Source: Bdellovibrionia bacterium
Lineage (GTDB): Bacteria; Bdellovibrionota; Bdellovibrionia; Bdellovibrionales; JAGQZY01
Direction: 5' to 3'
Length of the DNA stretch: 64,000 nucleotides
Assembly: GCA_030424715.1 (NCBI GenBank)
Contig: JAUHWH010000005.1
Span: 186,001-250,000, forward strand
The notes below the pieces were generated by a model. That model was not told where the DNA came from, searched no databases, and saw only the letters and a list, made by a program, of their open reading frames with translations. Each line of letters opens with the position of its first letter. The stretch's first letter is position 1. Both the position numbers and the translations under genes were made by a program. Below, one piece after another: positions 24,547 through 32,798 of the stretch.

Positions 24547-25017
24547 ATGACTATAGGGATGATTCAAATTGTGGGTTTGGCGCTGGGATTCACCAGCGCT
24601 ATGGTGGGTGGCGTCTTTTTAAGTTTTTCTGACTTCATCATGCGGGGCTTTGCACAGTCAGATGAAGTCAGTGCTATAGATGCCATGCGAGGCCTGAACA
24701 GAACAGTTTTGCGATCGGTTTTTCTTACAAGCTTTTTGGGCTTGGCACCATTGACGGTCGGGGTGGCCGTTTATGCGGGAAGTGCGCTGACCTATGCCGC
24801 AGCGGCAACCTATCTCGTTTCAGTGATTCTGGTGACCATAGGAGGAAATGTACCTATGAATGAAAAGTTGGACAAAATGGACAAGAACTCTGATGAGGCA
24901 AAAGTCTACTGGAAGGTTTATTTAAAGAGTTGGACTCGTTGGAATCACATTCGGACAGTAGGCGCTTTCATTACATCCATACTTTTTCTAGTGGCCGCCT
25001 TATACCTAGGACAGTAG
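24547..25017 (+). CDS. DUF1772 (anthrone oxygenase-like) membrane protein
   Basis: A 156-residue protein with four predicted membrane helices (residues about 5-25, 55-75, 80-100, 135-155) and the DUF1772 signature NVPMNEKLDKMD in the loop between helices three and four. DUF1772 includes anthrone oxygenase relatives, but most bacterial members are uncharacterised. AGGAGG lies upstream of the ATG. It is co-transcribed with the upstream NAD(P)-binding gene, suggesting a redox or detoxification role. Confidence 0.82.
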   Translation: MTIGMIQIVGLALGFTSAMVGGVFLSFSDFIMRGFAQSDEVSAIDAMRGLNRTVLRSVFLTSFLGLAPLTVGVAVYAGSALTYAAAATYLVSVILVTIGGNVPMNEKLDKMDKNSDEAKVYWKVYLKSWTRWNHIRTVGAFITSILFLVAALYLGQ

Positions 25018-25041
25018 CGTTCTATAGTCATCTTGATTCTG

Positions 25042-25112
25042 ATAATTGTTGTTGAAAATGCAATAGTGAATCACAATAATCGCCATTTATTGAGTTAATC
25101 AAATCAGCGATA
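25042..25112 (+). promoter_or_regulatory. Isochorismatase-gene promoter sharing a three-part motif with the pirin promoter
   Basis: ATAATTGTTGTT (25042-25053), AATAGT (25062-25067) and TTAATCAA-N4-GCGATA (25095-25112) recur at identical offsets (0, 20, 53) at 26759-26829. The last block probably includes the -10 box (GATATT). The likely binder is the LysR protein encoded at 25835-26749. Confidence 0.65.
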
Positions 25113-25142
25113 TTGGTTACACCATAACAAAGGAGACATAAA

Positions 25143-25766
25143 ATGAACCTGCCAAAAATTAATTTAGACCCATTAACCTCTGAAAATTCAGCGTTAATTC
25201 TTGTCGACCATCAAGTTGGTTTGATGACTGGTGTGAGAGACTTTACTCCAGCGGAACTAAAGCACAATGTTGTTGGCCTTGCGAAAGCCGCAAAAATCTT
25301 GGGTATTCCAATTATCACGACAACAACATCAGCTGAACAGCTCTGGGGACCAGCTTTCCCAGAGCTAACTGAGGCCTTACCCGATCAAGAGTGGATTGAT
25401 CGCACAACAGTCAATGCATGGGATGATGAGAGAGTTGCTACGGCCATAACTAGCTTAAACAGAAAGAAACTGATTTTTGCTGGAGTCTCTCTCGAAGTAT
25501 GTGCGGCTTATCCAGCAATTAGGGCCGTAAGGGAAGGATATGATTCTTACGTTGCTGTCGATGCCAGTGGGACATTCAACCAAACAAAGCGTGAAGCTGG
25601 AATTCAAAGACTCGTTCAAAGTGGAGTCGTCGTCTCAGATGCTTCAAGTTTAATGGTTGAAATTCTTGCTGATAATGCAAATCCTAAAGCAATGGATATG
25701 TATTCCGTGCTTGATATGGACTGGGCGACTCTTGTTCATCAAGTAAGAAGTAGTGTGAACAACTAA
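25143..25766 (+). CDS. Isochorismatase-family cysteine hydrolase
   Basis: A 207-residue protein with the isochorismatase-like fold: ALILVDHQVGLM near residue 18 (catalytic Asp), Lys in RKKLIFAGVSLEVC, and the nucleophile Cys near residue 121 in GVSLEVCAAYPA. The Asp-Lys-Cys triad is complete, so it is probably an active amidase/nicotinamidase-type hydrolase. Substrate unknown. An AAAGGAGA site precedes ATG. It is monocistronic, convergent with the LysR gene, and its promoter shares a motif with the pirin gene promoter. Confidence 0.9.
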   Translation: MNLPKINLDPLTSENSALILVDHQVGLMTGVRDFTPAELKHNVVGLAKAAKILGIPIITTTTSAEQLWGPAFPELTEALPDQEWIDRTTVNAWDDERVATAITSLNRKKLIFAGVSLEVCAAYPAIRAVREGYDSYVAVDASGTFNQTKREAGIQRLVQSGVVVSDASSLMVEILADNANPKAMDMYSVLDMDWATLVHQVRSSVNN

Positions 25767-25834
25767 GGTCCAATTTAAATATAGTTAGAAAAATTCGGGA
25801 GTGACTTATTGAAAGTCATTCCCGATTTAAAAAA

Positions 25835-26749
25835 CTATAGGGTATCGTCAAATTTCTGTGAAAATGTATCAGCCACAAAATCAAGAAAAACTCTTACTTT
25901 TTTTATATTTGACCTGTATCTAGGGTACACTGCATAGACATCTACTGAGGGCATTCCCCAGTCCGGCAAGACATTGACAAGCTTATTCTTTTTTAACTCT
26001 TCTTTACACATATAAGTAGGAAGGACGACTACCCCAAGCTTATCCACAGCGGCTTGCTTTAAAAGACTAAAATCATCAATAAATAATGTCTTATATGCTT
26101 TGAACTCAACTTCTTTATTCTTTTTAAAAAGCTTGATTCGATTATCCTTTTGAACAGACCCCATTAACAAAAGTCGCATATTCTTTAATTGTTCAAGAGA
26201 TGTTATTGCTCCGAATTCATTCTCCAGATTTGGATGACAAAATAGTTTGCGATTAATTGTTCCTAGTTTTTTAGCGATTAAAGAAGAGTCCTCCATTTTA
26301 CCAACACGAATGAGTGCATCATACCCCTCCGAGACCAAATCGACTCTTTTATTGGTTAATACTAAATCCAACGAAAGCCCGGGGTATTTTGTTAAAAATT
26401 TAAAGAGTTTGTCTTTTAAAACCTCGTGAGCAATTCCAACAGAAGTACCCACTTTCAATGAGCCAGACACATCAGTTATTGACTCAGCAACATTTGATCT
26501 TGCAAGGTCAATTTCAGACTTAATTCTCTGGCAATGCTCTAAAAATAAAGTTCCCTGCTCCGTTAGACTTTGTGATCTTGTCGTTCTCTCAAGTAGAGTG
26601 ACCCCAAGATCCTCTTCCAATCGTGAAACTTTTCTACTCAAATTCGCTTTGGGAATATTAAGCTTATCAGCGGCTTTGGTGAAGCTGCCCGCTTCCACAA
26701 CCTCTAAAAAGATGAGTAAGTCATCTAGATCTCTGAAATCATTAAGCAT
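25835..26749 (-). CDS. LysR-family transcriptional regulator
   Basis: A 304-residue regulator: N-terminal winged helix (LLIFLEVVEAGSFTKAADKL, NLSRKVSRLEEDLGVTLLER) and a LysR substrate-binding domain (about 90-295). It belongs to the LysR subgroup that commonly controls adjacent pirin or quinone-stress genes. It is divergent from the pirin gene and convergent with the isochorismatase-like gene; both have the same three-part promoter motif, so this protein is the prime candidate to bind both. Confidence 0.93.
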   Translation of the reverse strand: MLNDFRDLDDLLIFLEVVEAGSFTKAADKLNIPKANLSRKVSRLEEDLGVTLLERTTRSQSLTEQGTLFLEHCQRIKSEIDLARSNVAESITDVSGSLKVGTSVGIAHEVLKDKLFKFLTKYPGLSLDLVLTNKRVDLVSEGYDALIRVGKMEDSSLIAKKLGTINRKLFCHPNLENEFGAITSLEQLKNMRLLLMGSVQKDNRIKLFKKNKEVEFKAYKTLFIDDFSLLKQAAVDKLGVVVLPTYMCKEELKKNKLVNVLPDWGMPSVDVYAVYPRYRSNIKKVRVFLDFVADTFSQKFDDTL

Positions 26750-26758
26750 TTAGACCTC

Positions 26759-26829
26759 ATAATTGTTGTTATTTTTGAAATAGTTATTTTACTTTATGAC
26801 TATTTTTTAAATTAATCAATTAGGCGATA
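26759..26829 (+). promoter_or_regulatory. LysR/pirin divergent promoter with the three-part motif
   Basis: ATAATTGTTGTT (26759-26770), AATAGT (26779-26784) and TTAATCAA-N4-GCGATA (26812-26829) have exactly the spacing seen at 25042-25112. The last block overlaps a likely -10 (GATACT) for the pirin gene, whose ATG is 35 bases further on. Confidence 0.65.
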
Positions 26830-26863
26830 CTAACTTTGTTGATTAAAACGCAAAGGAGCCAAC

Positions 26864-27550
26864 ATGAAAGTTTTAAACCGTGAAGTTATTAAAGAATCCG
26901 GCTTTGGTGGTATCAGAGAAAGAAGAATAGTGACAGATAGTCGATTATTTGGCCCTAGAAAAAAGCCTAAAGCATCTGAGGGCTATGGTCAGTTTATCTA
27001 TCTTGCCGATGCAAATTATCAACCTAACGGAGAATCAGGTATGCACTCCCACGAAGAGGTCGACATTATAACCGTCATCCTTGATGGGCGAGTGGCCCAT
27101 GAGGGATCACTCGAGCATGGAAAAAATCTAGACACTGGGGACATTCAAGTTCAGAGAGCGGGCGGAGAAGGGTTCAGTCACAATGAAAAGAATCCTGATC
27201 AAAAACACAATAGAATTCTTCAGATCTGGGCGCTCCCGGAAGAAAGGGGATTGCCAGCATCTTATAAATTCTATAGTCCCAAGAATGGAGTCACTAGGAT
27301 CTATGGCGGACCTGAAGATCAGAAAGAAACATTTTCAAGCTCCACGACTGTTGATTTCTTAATTCTTAAAAAAGGAGAATCGTTTGCCATGGAATCAGAA
27401 GTGATGACTTACCTCGCCGAGGGGCAGGCAAATGCTAACGGCAACGAAGACCTTATCGAAGGAGACCTGAATATTTTTGAAAATGTTAAAATATCTGCAA
27501 AAGAGGATCTCAAACTGGTCCTGATTCAAAAACAAGGGAACACGAAATGA
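26864..27550 (+). CDS. Pirin-family bicupin protein
   Basis: A 228-residue pirin. The N-terminal cupin contains the metal ligands MHSHEEVDIITVILDG (His, His, Glu) followed by the family's GEGFSHNEKNP (His). Some pirins have quercetin 2,3-dioxygenase activity and others act as iron-dependent co-regulators; the metal site seen here is complete. CAAAGGAG lies upstream of ATG. It ends in an ATGA overlap with a small membrane protein, starting a run of three tightly spaced genes. Confidence 0.92.
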   Translation: MKVLNREVIKESGFGGIRERRIVTDSRLFGPRKKPKASEGYGQFIYLADANYQPNGESGMHSHEEVDIITVILDGRVAHEGSLEHGKNLDTGDIQVQRAGGEGFSHNEKNPDQKHNRILQIWALPEERGLPASYKFYSPKNGVTRIYGGPEDQKETFSSSTTVDFLILKKGESFAMESEVMTYLAEGQANANGNEDLIEGDLNIFENVKISAKEDLKLVLIQKQGNTK

Positions 27551-27765
27551 AAATTCGATGTGAAGTGAAAAAACATTTAATGGCAGCTGTGACTTACTTT
27601 TCACTTGTCCCCCTGGTCTATTTTATTCCGCCAGAGGTCGGCAAAATGACAACATCACAGATAGAGAATATTTTTGTGTCTGTCGGAATTATTGTTTTAC
27701 TGATGTCTTATTTAATCATACCGTTTTTTAATCGGCTTATGGTTAGTAAGGAGAACTGTCAATGA
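27547..27765 (+). CDS. Small two-helix membrane protein
   Basis: A 72-residue protein overlapping the pirin stop by four bases and the DUF4386 start by four bases. Two hydrophobic segments (about 12-27 and 44-63) suggest an inner-membrane protein. No family recognised. Tight coupling on both sides supports it being real. Confidence 0.6.
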   Translation: MKIRCEVKKHLMAAVTYFSLVPLVYFIPPEVGKMTTSQIENIFVSVGIIVLLMSYLIIPFFNRLMVSKENCQ

Positions 27766-28451
27766 CGACTATCACATCTGAATTTGACAATAAAAAACTG
27801 GCCCGCATCGCAGGAATGTTTTATTTAATCATCATCGTCTGTGGCATTTTCAGCGAAGGCTTTGTGCGAATAAGTCTAGTCGTGCCTCAGGATGCCGCCG
27901 CGACAGCCAATAACATTCAGAACTCTGAACTCCTTTTTCGCCTTGGCTTAATCGGTGACCTTTTTATGGTGATATCCGATATCGTCGTAGCCGTGCTGTT
28001 CTTTTATCTTTTAAGGCCAGTGAGTGAAGTCTTGTCGACCCTGGCCGCATTTTTTAGGCTTGGACAAGCCGCCATCATTGGTATGAATTCACTCAACCAC
28101 CTCAGCCCCCTCCTGCTTCTAGCCGTAGCCACTCAAGGGGGATGGGGCGAAGGACAAGTCAATGAGCAGGTACTATTTTTTATGAGCAGTCACAAGTATG
28201 GATACCTCATTAGTCAGGTCTTTTTTAGCTTCAATTGCGCCGTCATGGGCTACCTACTTTTAAAGTCTCCACTCTTCCCAAACCTCTTAGGCTATGGTGT
28301 CGGCTTGGCAGCCCTTGTCTACTTTACTGATTCAATCGTTCACTTCTTAGCACCAAACTTAGCCCCTAAGCTCGCCGTAATGATGGTCGTTCCAGTTGTT
28401 GTTGAACTTGCCCTTTGTTTGTGGCTAATTATTAAGGGCGCTAAACACTAA
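27762..28451 (+). CDS. DUF4386 family membrane protein
   Basis: A 229-residue protein with six predicted membrane helices. The opening KLARIAGMFYLIIIVCGIFSE, then LLFRLGLIGDLFM, and a C-terminal Pro/Ala-rich segment (APNLAPKL) fit DUF4386. These are uncharacterised multi-pass proteins. It starts in an ATGA overlap with the preceding small membrane gene, with AAGGAG upstream, and is followed 11 bases later by a nucleotide kinase-like gene. Confidence 0.85.
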   Translation: MTTITSEFDNKKLARIAGMFYLIIIVCGIFSEGFVRISLVVPQDAAATANNIQNSELLFRLGLIGDLFMVISDIVVAVLFFYLLRPVSEVLSTLAAFFRLGQAAIIGMNSLNHLSPLLLLAVATQGGWGEGQVNEQVLFFMSSHKYGYLISQVFFSFNCAVMGYLLLKSPLFPNLLGYGVGLAALVYFTDSIVHFLAPNLAPKLAVMMVVPVVVELALCLWLIIKGAKH

Positions 28452-28462
28452 GGAGAAATGTA

Positions 28463-28954
28463 ATGGTATACATCGTTGGCGGCCTGCCAGGAGCGGGCAA
28501 AACAACTTACTCTAAAAAACTAGCAAAAGAAAAAGATGCAATTGTGTTCTCAACAGATGTTTGGATGACCGATCTTTTTTGGATGGATCAAACACCTGGT
28601 GAAGATGCTACTTGGGCCTTAGAGCGCACAGCTAGGTGCGAAAAGCGAATGGTTAAAACCTGCCTCCAGCTCTCTGAGATTGGAGTTCCTTCGATTCTTG
28701 ATATCGGATTTGTAAATTTAAAATGGCGACAGAAAACTTATGCAGCTCTAGATTCTGCCAAAGTTCCTTTTGAAGTTCACTTTCTGGATGTCGACCGCCC
28801 GACCCGCTGGGAAAGAGTGCAAAAAAGAAATAATGAAAAGGGCGACAGCTACTCTTTTGAGGTCACAGAGGAAATGCTCGATTTTATGGATAAAGTCTAT
28901 GATCCCATTGAATCTGACGAAATGAGTGGCAAGCTTGTAACTATTCAAAACTAA
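28463..28954 (+). CDS. P-loop nucleotide kinase-like ATPase (AAA_33 / zeta-toxin-like fold)
   Basis: A 163-residue protein with Walker A GGLPGAGKTT near the N-terminus, a D-W strand (FSTDVWMTDLFW) and a lid-like RWERVQKRN segment. It resembles the small AAA_33 kinases found as stand-alone phosphotransferases. The substrate is not evident. An AAGGAG site precedes ATG; it is the last gene of the pirin operon. No antitoxin is adjacent, so a toxin role is not supported. Confidence 0.82.
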   Translation: MVYIVGGLPGAGKTTYSKKLAKEKDAIVFSTDVWMTDLFWMDQTPGEDATWALERTARCEKRMVKTCLQLSEIGVPSILDIGFVNLKWRQKTYAALDSAKVPFEVHFLDVDRPTRWERVQKRNNEKGDSYSFEVTEEMLDFMDKVYDPIESDEMSGKLVTIQN

Positions 28955-29070
28955 CCCACGACCGATGACTTCTCGATGACAGTCACTGGAGCTTCAAAAT
29001 AAACTGACAGTGCCAGGAGAAATCGATTCGCCGGCACGATTTTACAAAATGGTGGCTTCAAAATTGCTTC

Positions 29071-29763
29071 TCAGTAATAGGCCTTTAAGTATTGATTGAG
29101 TTGTTCATAAGCATCATTTAGAACCGGTGGACCATGAGCGGAGACCAGATGACTAAACTTGTGATCTAATACCTGAAGCATTTCTTTTTTCGGAGGCTTT
29201 GCGAGCTTTATCCAATTTGGACCGATGAACGTGGGTTGCGGAAGAAGCTTGGACAATTTTCCGGTTAACCAATTGGCCATAGGGTCTGTAGTCATATTGA
29301 CAAAAGCATCGCAAGACAACAGGCAGCCGCCATCGCTAAGAACAAGGAGAATGGTTTCTGGCAGTTTGGAGCTAGCAATCGGAATGACTTTTATCTTCAT
29401 AAATGGCAGTACACTGTACTCATTAAAAAAATAGTCAGCCTTATATTCTGGCAACGCATCGTCACCTTCTGACACCCACAACTTGGGAGAAAATTTATCC
29501 ATATAAAAGGGCACGTCTACGCTATGGAGACGGCCAATTTTAAAGATATGCTTAATGTTTCCAAGTTTTCTGATTTTATTGAGCTCAAATTCGTTAACTC
29601 TGACTGGATTAACTATCGCTAAATCAGACCCCTCTTTAAGAATCACCATGTTCCTAGAGTACTGAAACAGGCCAAATAGTCTCATCGTCCCCGTCACCGA
29701 GTATACAGAAGGTAGAATCTCTAAAACTTCTCGATGGGGTAATAGCTTGTGATACTTTTTCAT
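29071..29763 (-). CDS. DUF4336-like (metallo-hydrolase-fold) protein
   Basis: The frame extends to TTG 29808, but ATG 29763 has TAAGGA eight bases upstream and matches the expected N-terminus (230 residues). The layout NMVILKEGSDLAIVNPVRV, then LGNIKHIFKIGRLHSVDVPFY, then GCLLSCDAFVNM and VSAHGPP follows the degenerate metallo-beta-lactamase fold of DUF4336 proteins. Some metal ligands appear present (His near GRLHSVD, Asp in SCDAF, His in SAHG), the canonical HxHxDH is not. Function unknown. Confidence 0.65.
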   Translation of the reverse strand: MKKYHKLLPHREVLEILPSVYSVTGTMRLFGLFQYSRNMVILKEGSDLAIVNPVRVNEFELNKIRKLGNIKHIFKIGRLHSVDVPFYMDKFSPKLWVSEGDDALPEYKADYFFNEYSVLPFMKIKVIPIASSKLPETILLVLSDGGCLLSCDAFVNMTTDPMANWLTGKLSKLLPQPTFIGPNWIKLAKPPKKEMLQVLDHKFSHLVSAHGPPVLNDAYEQLNQYLKAYY

Positions 29764-29822
29764 GCACCAGTCCTTAACGGCAAATAGATCGGTGAAATCA
29801 CTGATCAATCCATCTGGTTTTC

Positions 29823-30011
29823 TCAGAGAGCGTCAAACTTCGCCTTCATCTCTGCCATCCACTTCATGCCTTCTTCTTTAGTTTTGTTTTTCGCTTGTTC
29901 CATGAAATCCTTATGGTCCTTCATGTAGTGTTCCTGCATCTGCTTGAACCACTCTTCAAAACTTTCTGCTGAAAACTCTTGCTCACACATATCGCATTTC
30001 ATCGTAGTCAT
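29823..30011 (-). CDS. Small C2H2-type zinc-finger-like protein
   Basis: ATG 30011 is preceded by GGGGGA six bases upstream, so I prefer it to the longer frame from 30065. The 62-residue product has KCDMCEQEF then a HYMKDH pair, a single C2H2-like metal site, followed by a Lys/Glu-rich helix. DUF1059-like or zinc-ribbon helper proteins look similar. Likely a small metal-binding protein of unknown role, close to the DUF4336-like gene on the same strand. Confidence 0.6.
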   Translation of the reverse strand: MTTMKCDMCEQEFSAESFEEWFKQMQEHYMKDHKDFMEQAKNKTKEEGMKWMAEMKAKFDAL

Positions 30012-30277
30012 ACTGATTCCCCCAATAAGAGTCGTTTTAAAGTTTAAGGTTTTTCTCACCTCCATTCTATTTATTCTCTTAACTTGAGGCTACCTAAATC
30101 ACGAAATCAATGACTTTTTACTGATCTCACGATTGCGCTGTTTTATGGGCCTCCCGCCTCACTCCAATACTTGAAATTTACCGATACACCCCCGAGCCCT
30201 GTCGACTCTCACCTGAGGGAGTCCTCAGTGCTGAATTTCACAGCCCCCTGACGCTTGCTAAAATTTGTTGCAAAAAA

Positions 30278-30985
30278 TTATTGAATTTTAATATTGATCA
30301 CAACACGACGGTTTTTCTTTTTGCCCGCCTCCGTGGTGTTTGGCCCAATGGGGCGACTGTCACTATAGCCGATGGCCGAGAGCCTTTCTTTCGAGACTCC
30401 CATTCCCTGTAACGCGCGGGCCACAGTGGCTGCTCGGGTTGAAGATAATTCCCAATTGGAGGGAAACTTAACACTTTGTATGGAATCAGAGTCCGCATGC
30501 CCTTCGATTTGTATGTTCCCGCTCAGCTGCTTGAGAGCGAAGGAAATGTTCTTTAAAAATTTAGACCCTCGAGGTTCAAGACGGGCCTCTCCAGGTTGAA
30601 AAAGCAAACTATTAGACAGGCTCAATATAAACGCGTCCTCTGATCTCTTAATGTCAACAAGATGACTCCCTGAAAAATAACTTTCCAAACCGTCTAAAAG
30701 AGAGTTCTGACTGCCACCTTCGGTTAGCTTTTCTAACATCTGCTGTTCAAAAGGGTCCACGGCTCCATATCCACCATCACTGCCCCCGATAGAATCGCTA
30801 CCCGGCCTTGCTGGATGGGGATCTAAAGTTGCCTTGCTTATAAGGGCTACAAATAGGACCAATAGTAACGTCATCAAGTCCAAATAGGAAAGGAGCCAGG
30901 AACGTTCCCCCGGCTTCTCGCTTTTGGGTGTTGAGTCGAACTGATTAAACTTGTGTAAGGAAATATCTTTAGGCAGCTTGCTCAC
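30278..30985 (-). CDS. motB: MotB-type stator protein with OmpA peptidoglycan-binding domain
   Basis: A MotB/PomB homologue: one membrane helix with the ion-binding Asp in SYLDLMTLLLVLFVAL, a plug/linker region, and a C-terminal OmpA-like domain (IEGHADSDS, LSSTRAATVARAL, IGYSDSRPIGPN, KKNRRVVINI). Start is ambiguous: GTG 30985 has AAGGAGG nine bases upstream and is chosen here, while ATG 30994 sits directly against that site. It overlaps the end of motA by 17 bases. With MotA it forms an ion channel coupling flux to motor torque. The pair could also power a non-flagellar machine; no flagellar genes are nearby. Confidence 0.88.
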   Translation of the reverse strand: MSKLPKDISLHKFNQFDSTPKSEKPGERSWLLSYLDLMTLLLVLFVALISKATLDPHPARPGSDSIGGSDGGYGAVDPFEQQMLEKLTEGGSQNSLLDGLESYFSGSHLVDIKRSEDAFILSLSNSLLFQPGEARLEPRGSKFLKNISFALKQLSGNIQIEGHADSDSIQSVKFPSNWELSSTRAATVARALQGMGVSKERLSAIGYSDSRPIGPNTTEAGKKKNRRVVINIKIQ

Positions 30986-31754
30986 TGAGTTCATCCTCCT
31001 TAAAGTCGGTGAGATCAAGGACAAGACTTTTAATCTCGCCAGCTGATTTGCCCATATTTAAAAACAGAACACACTCTGCCAAAACTTTCATGACAAACAC
31101 CTGATGCTCCACTCGTCTCTCAAGCTGTACAGCCATAGGACGAAAAACGAGATTCGCCAGTAGGATCCCATAAAAAGTTGTGACTAAAGCAATAGCCATT
31201 TGAATTCCAATTTGAGATAGATCTCCGGAGCCAATATTTCCTAACACTCCCAACAAGCCAATCAAGGTCCCCAGCATTCCAAAGGCAGGAGCATAGGTGG
31301 CAGCACTGTGAAAGACATTGGCTTCCATTTGTCCATATTCCTGTGCACGATTAATTCGAATTGACAGGACCTTTACAATGTCATCAGAAGGGGCACGATC
31401 GACAACTAACTGTAAACCCGCTCGCAGAAAGGGAATCTTCAGTTTTTTTACTTCATCCTCCACTTCGCGTAAATTTTTTGCTTGAACCTGACTCGACAAA
31501 CGAAGAAAGGCTTTGCAGGCCTGGCGAGTAGAAGGGTCATCCATAAAAAATCCCTGAAGGGAGTGAAAAAATTGGCTGAAGCTCACATTCTGGTGCGATA
31601 AAAAGCTCGCTATGCTAGTACCCCCAAAAACCAGCAGGAAACTAAAGGGGCTCCACAAAAGAGAGAGAGCCTGAGCATCAGCTGATACCAGCAGAATAAT
31701 AAAAAAAATAGTGGCCGCAACAATTCCAATTACACTTTGACTTCGAAAGATCAT
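30969..31754 (-). CDS. motA: MotA/PomA-type stator protein
   Basis: A 261-residue four-helix membrane protein. The conserved block YAPAFGMLGTLIGLLGVL with the long cytoplasmic loop before it, then ALVTTFYGILLANLVFRPMA, is characteristic of MotA/PomA. It is the first gene of a motA-motB operon with overlapping ends. The length is near the family norm. A stray stator pair away from a flagellar cluster is common in bacteria with several stator sets. Confidence 0.92.
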   Translation of the reverse strand: MIFRSQSVIGIVAATIFFIILLVSADAQALSLLWSPFSFLLVFGGTSIASFLSHQNVSFSQFFHSLQGFFMDDPSTRQACKAFLRLSSQVQAKNLREVEDEVKKLKIPFLRAGLQLVVDRAPSDDIVKVLSIRINRAQEYGQMEANVFHSAATYAPAFGMLGTLIGLLGVLGNIGSGDLSQIGIQMAIALVTTFYGILLANLVFRPMAVQLERRVEHQVFVMKVLAECVLFLNMGKSAGEIKSLVLDLTDFKEDELSEQAA

Positions 31755-32178
31755 AATTGTGCTATCGGAATAAAATTGTTAATAATTTATTAAGAACAGT
31801 GATTATTATATATAAAGCCTCGATTTTTACCGCGAACCCAACCGTTCCCCCCTCAGATATTCGATATTTATATAAAAAGTGACACCTACTTCGACTAAAG
31901 CCTGGCCAAGACTTTTTTAGTGCGTTCCGCTGGAAAATAGACCTGTATCCGGGCTACGTTAAAAATTAGAACCGAAATTAGAATAGACATTTTAATGAAA
32001 TCGTAAATAACGAAAGGGACATTGGCTCCTTTGAGTAAAAAAGCCACCTCTTATTAAAAGCTTTCTGTCACGATCACCGGTAACGCTTTACCAGGGAGCC
32101 CATGACATTCTTTTGTATTCCAATATAATCTAAGACAATTGCAAGGAAAACAACCGTGTCCACCCCTGCAATATAAAT
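31755..32178. other. 424-base gap holding a permease gene remnant
   Basis: No full gene is present. The middle holds the remnant described at 31895-32047; the left 140 bases are AT-rich and probably include the motA promoter. A 29-codon GTG-initiated frame on the minus strand (about 32072-32161) is not convincing. Confidence 0.6.
31895..32047 (-). pseudogene. N-terminal remnant of a COG0701/ArsP-type permease
   Basis: A 50-codon frame (GTG 32047 to TAG 31895) reads VPFVIYDFIKMSILI, then a hydrophobic stretch, then YFPAERTKKVLARL. This is the typical first membrane helix and following loop of DUF318/ArsP-like permeases, which normally continue for over 250 residues. The frame ends in a stop and no continuation is seen in the flanking 100 bases. 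I interpret it as a degraded gene; a very small expressed protein is the alternative. Confidence 0.5.
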
Positions 32179-32676
32179 TTATCGATCCGTTGGTATCAGT
32201 AAGTCTTCTAAGAAAAAGGCCGCCAGCTCATTGCGATTAGCGACTTGGGCTTTCTTATAAATTGAAGAGGTCTGAACCCGAATGGTCTTTTCAGCTGTTT
32301 TTCGATAGGCAGCAATTTCTTTGGTGGCAAACCCCTTGATTAGCATAAGAGCAATGTCTTTTTCGCTTTTAGATAATTTCCATTCACTAAATTGGTTTTC
32401 GATCTCCAAAGACAAGCCTTCAATGAAAGAGGCTGAACGCTTCTTCCAGTAATTAAGGTCTTCACGCGTTTGTCCCAAAGAAACGGAAAGGTCTCTTTTG
32501 TCTTTCCTTATTTTCCATATGAAAATAAAAATGCCGAGCGAGCAAAGAGTAATAATCATAGTCTCAAGGAGAGCGTGACTGAGACTCACCCCTTCACTAA
32601 GGTCCCTTACTAAGTCCACCCCTGTAAGAACAGAAATCAGAAGCAAGATTAAGACTACAAAATAGGATTCATTCAT
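32179..32676 (-). CDS. Membrane-anchored LuxR-type helix-turn-helix regulator
   Basis: A 165-residue protein with two N-terminal membrane helices (about 5-22 and 36-56), a helical linker, and a C-terminal LuxR/GerE-like helix-turn-helix (LSKSEKDIALMLIKGFATKEIA...KTIRVQTSSIYKKA). No receiver domain is present, so signals may be sensed via the membrane part. Similar short two-helix LuxR proteins exist in several proteobacterial groups. It stands alone between the permease remnant and a divergent DUF2231 gene. Confidence 0.82.
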   Translation of the reverse strand: MNESYFVVLILLLISVLTGVDLVRDLSEGVSLSHALLETMIITLCSLGIFIFIWKIRKDKRDLSVSLGQTREDLNYWKKRSASFIEGLSLEIENQFSEWKLSKSEKDIALMLIKGFATKEIAAYRKTAEKTIRVQTSSIYKKAQVANRNELAAFFLEDLLIPTDR

Positions 32677-32798
32677 AGTCCGTTCTTATAACAAACCTCC
32701 TAAAAAGTGAATAATCAACGGTTTAGGTCATTTCGCCAATTTCTGAAAGCGGTCACTTTGAGTATTCTAGCCTCGGAACACACTCAAAGGAGCTTAAT

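Noticed and set aside
28463-28954. Zeta-type toxin
   Set aside because: P-loop kinase fold fits, but there is no antitoxin neighbour and the gene ends a metabolic operon.
30213-30228. CTGAGG-gagt-CCTCAG hairpin downstream of the small zinc-finger gene region
   Set aside because: No T run on either strand and not placed at a gene end; too weak to call a terminator.
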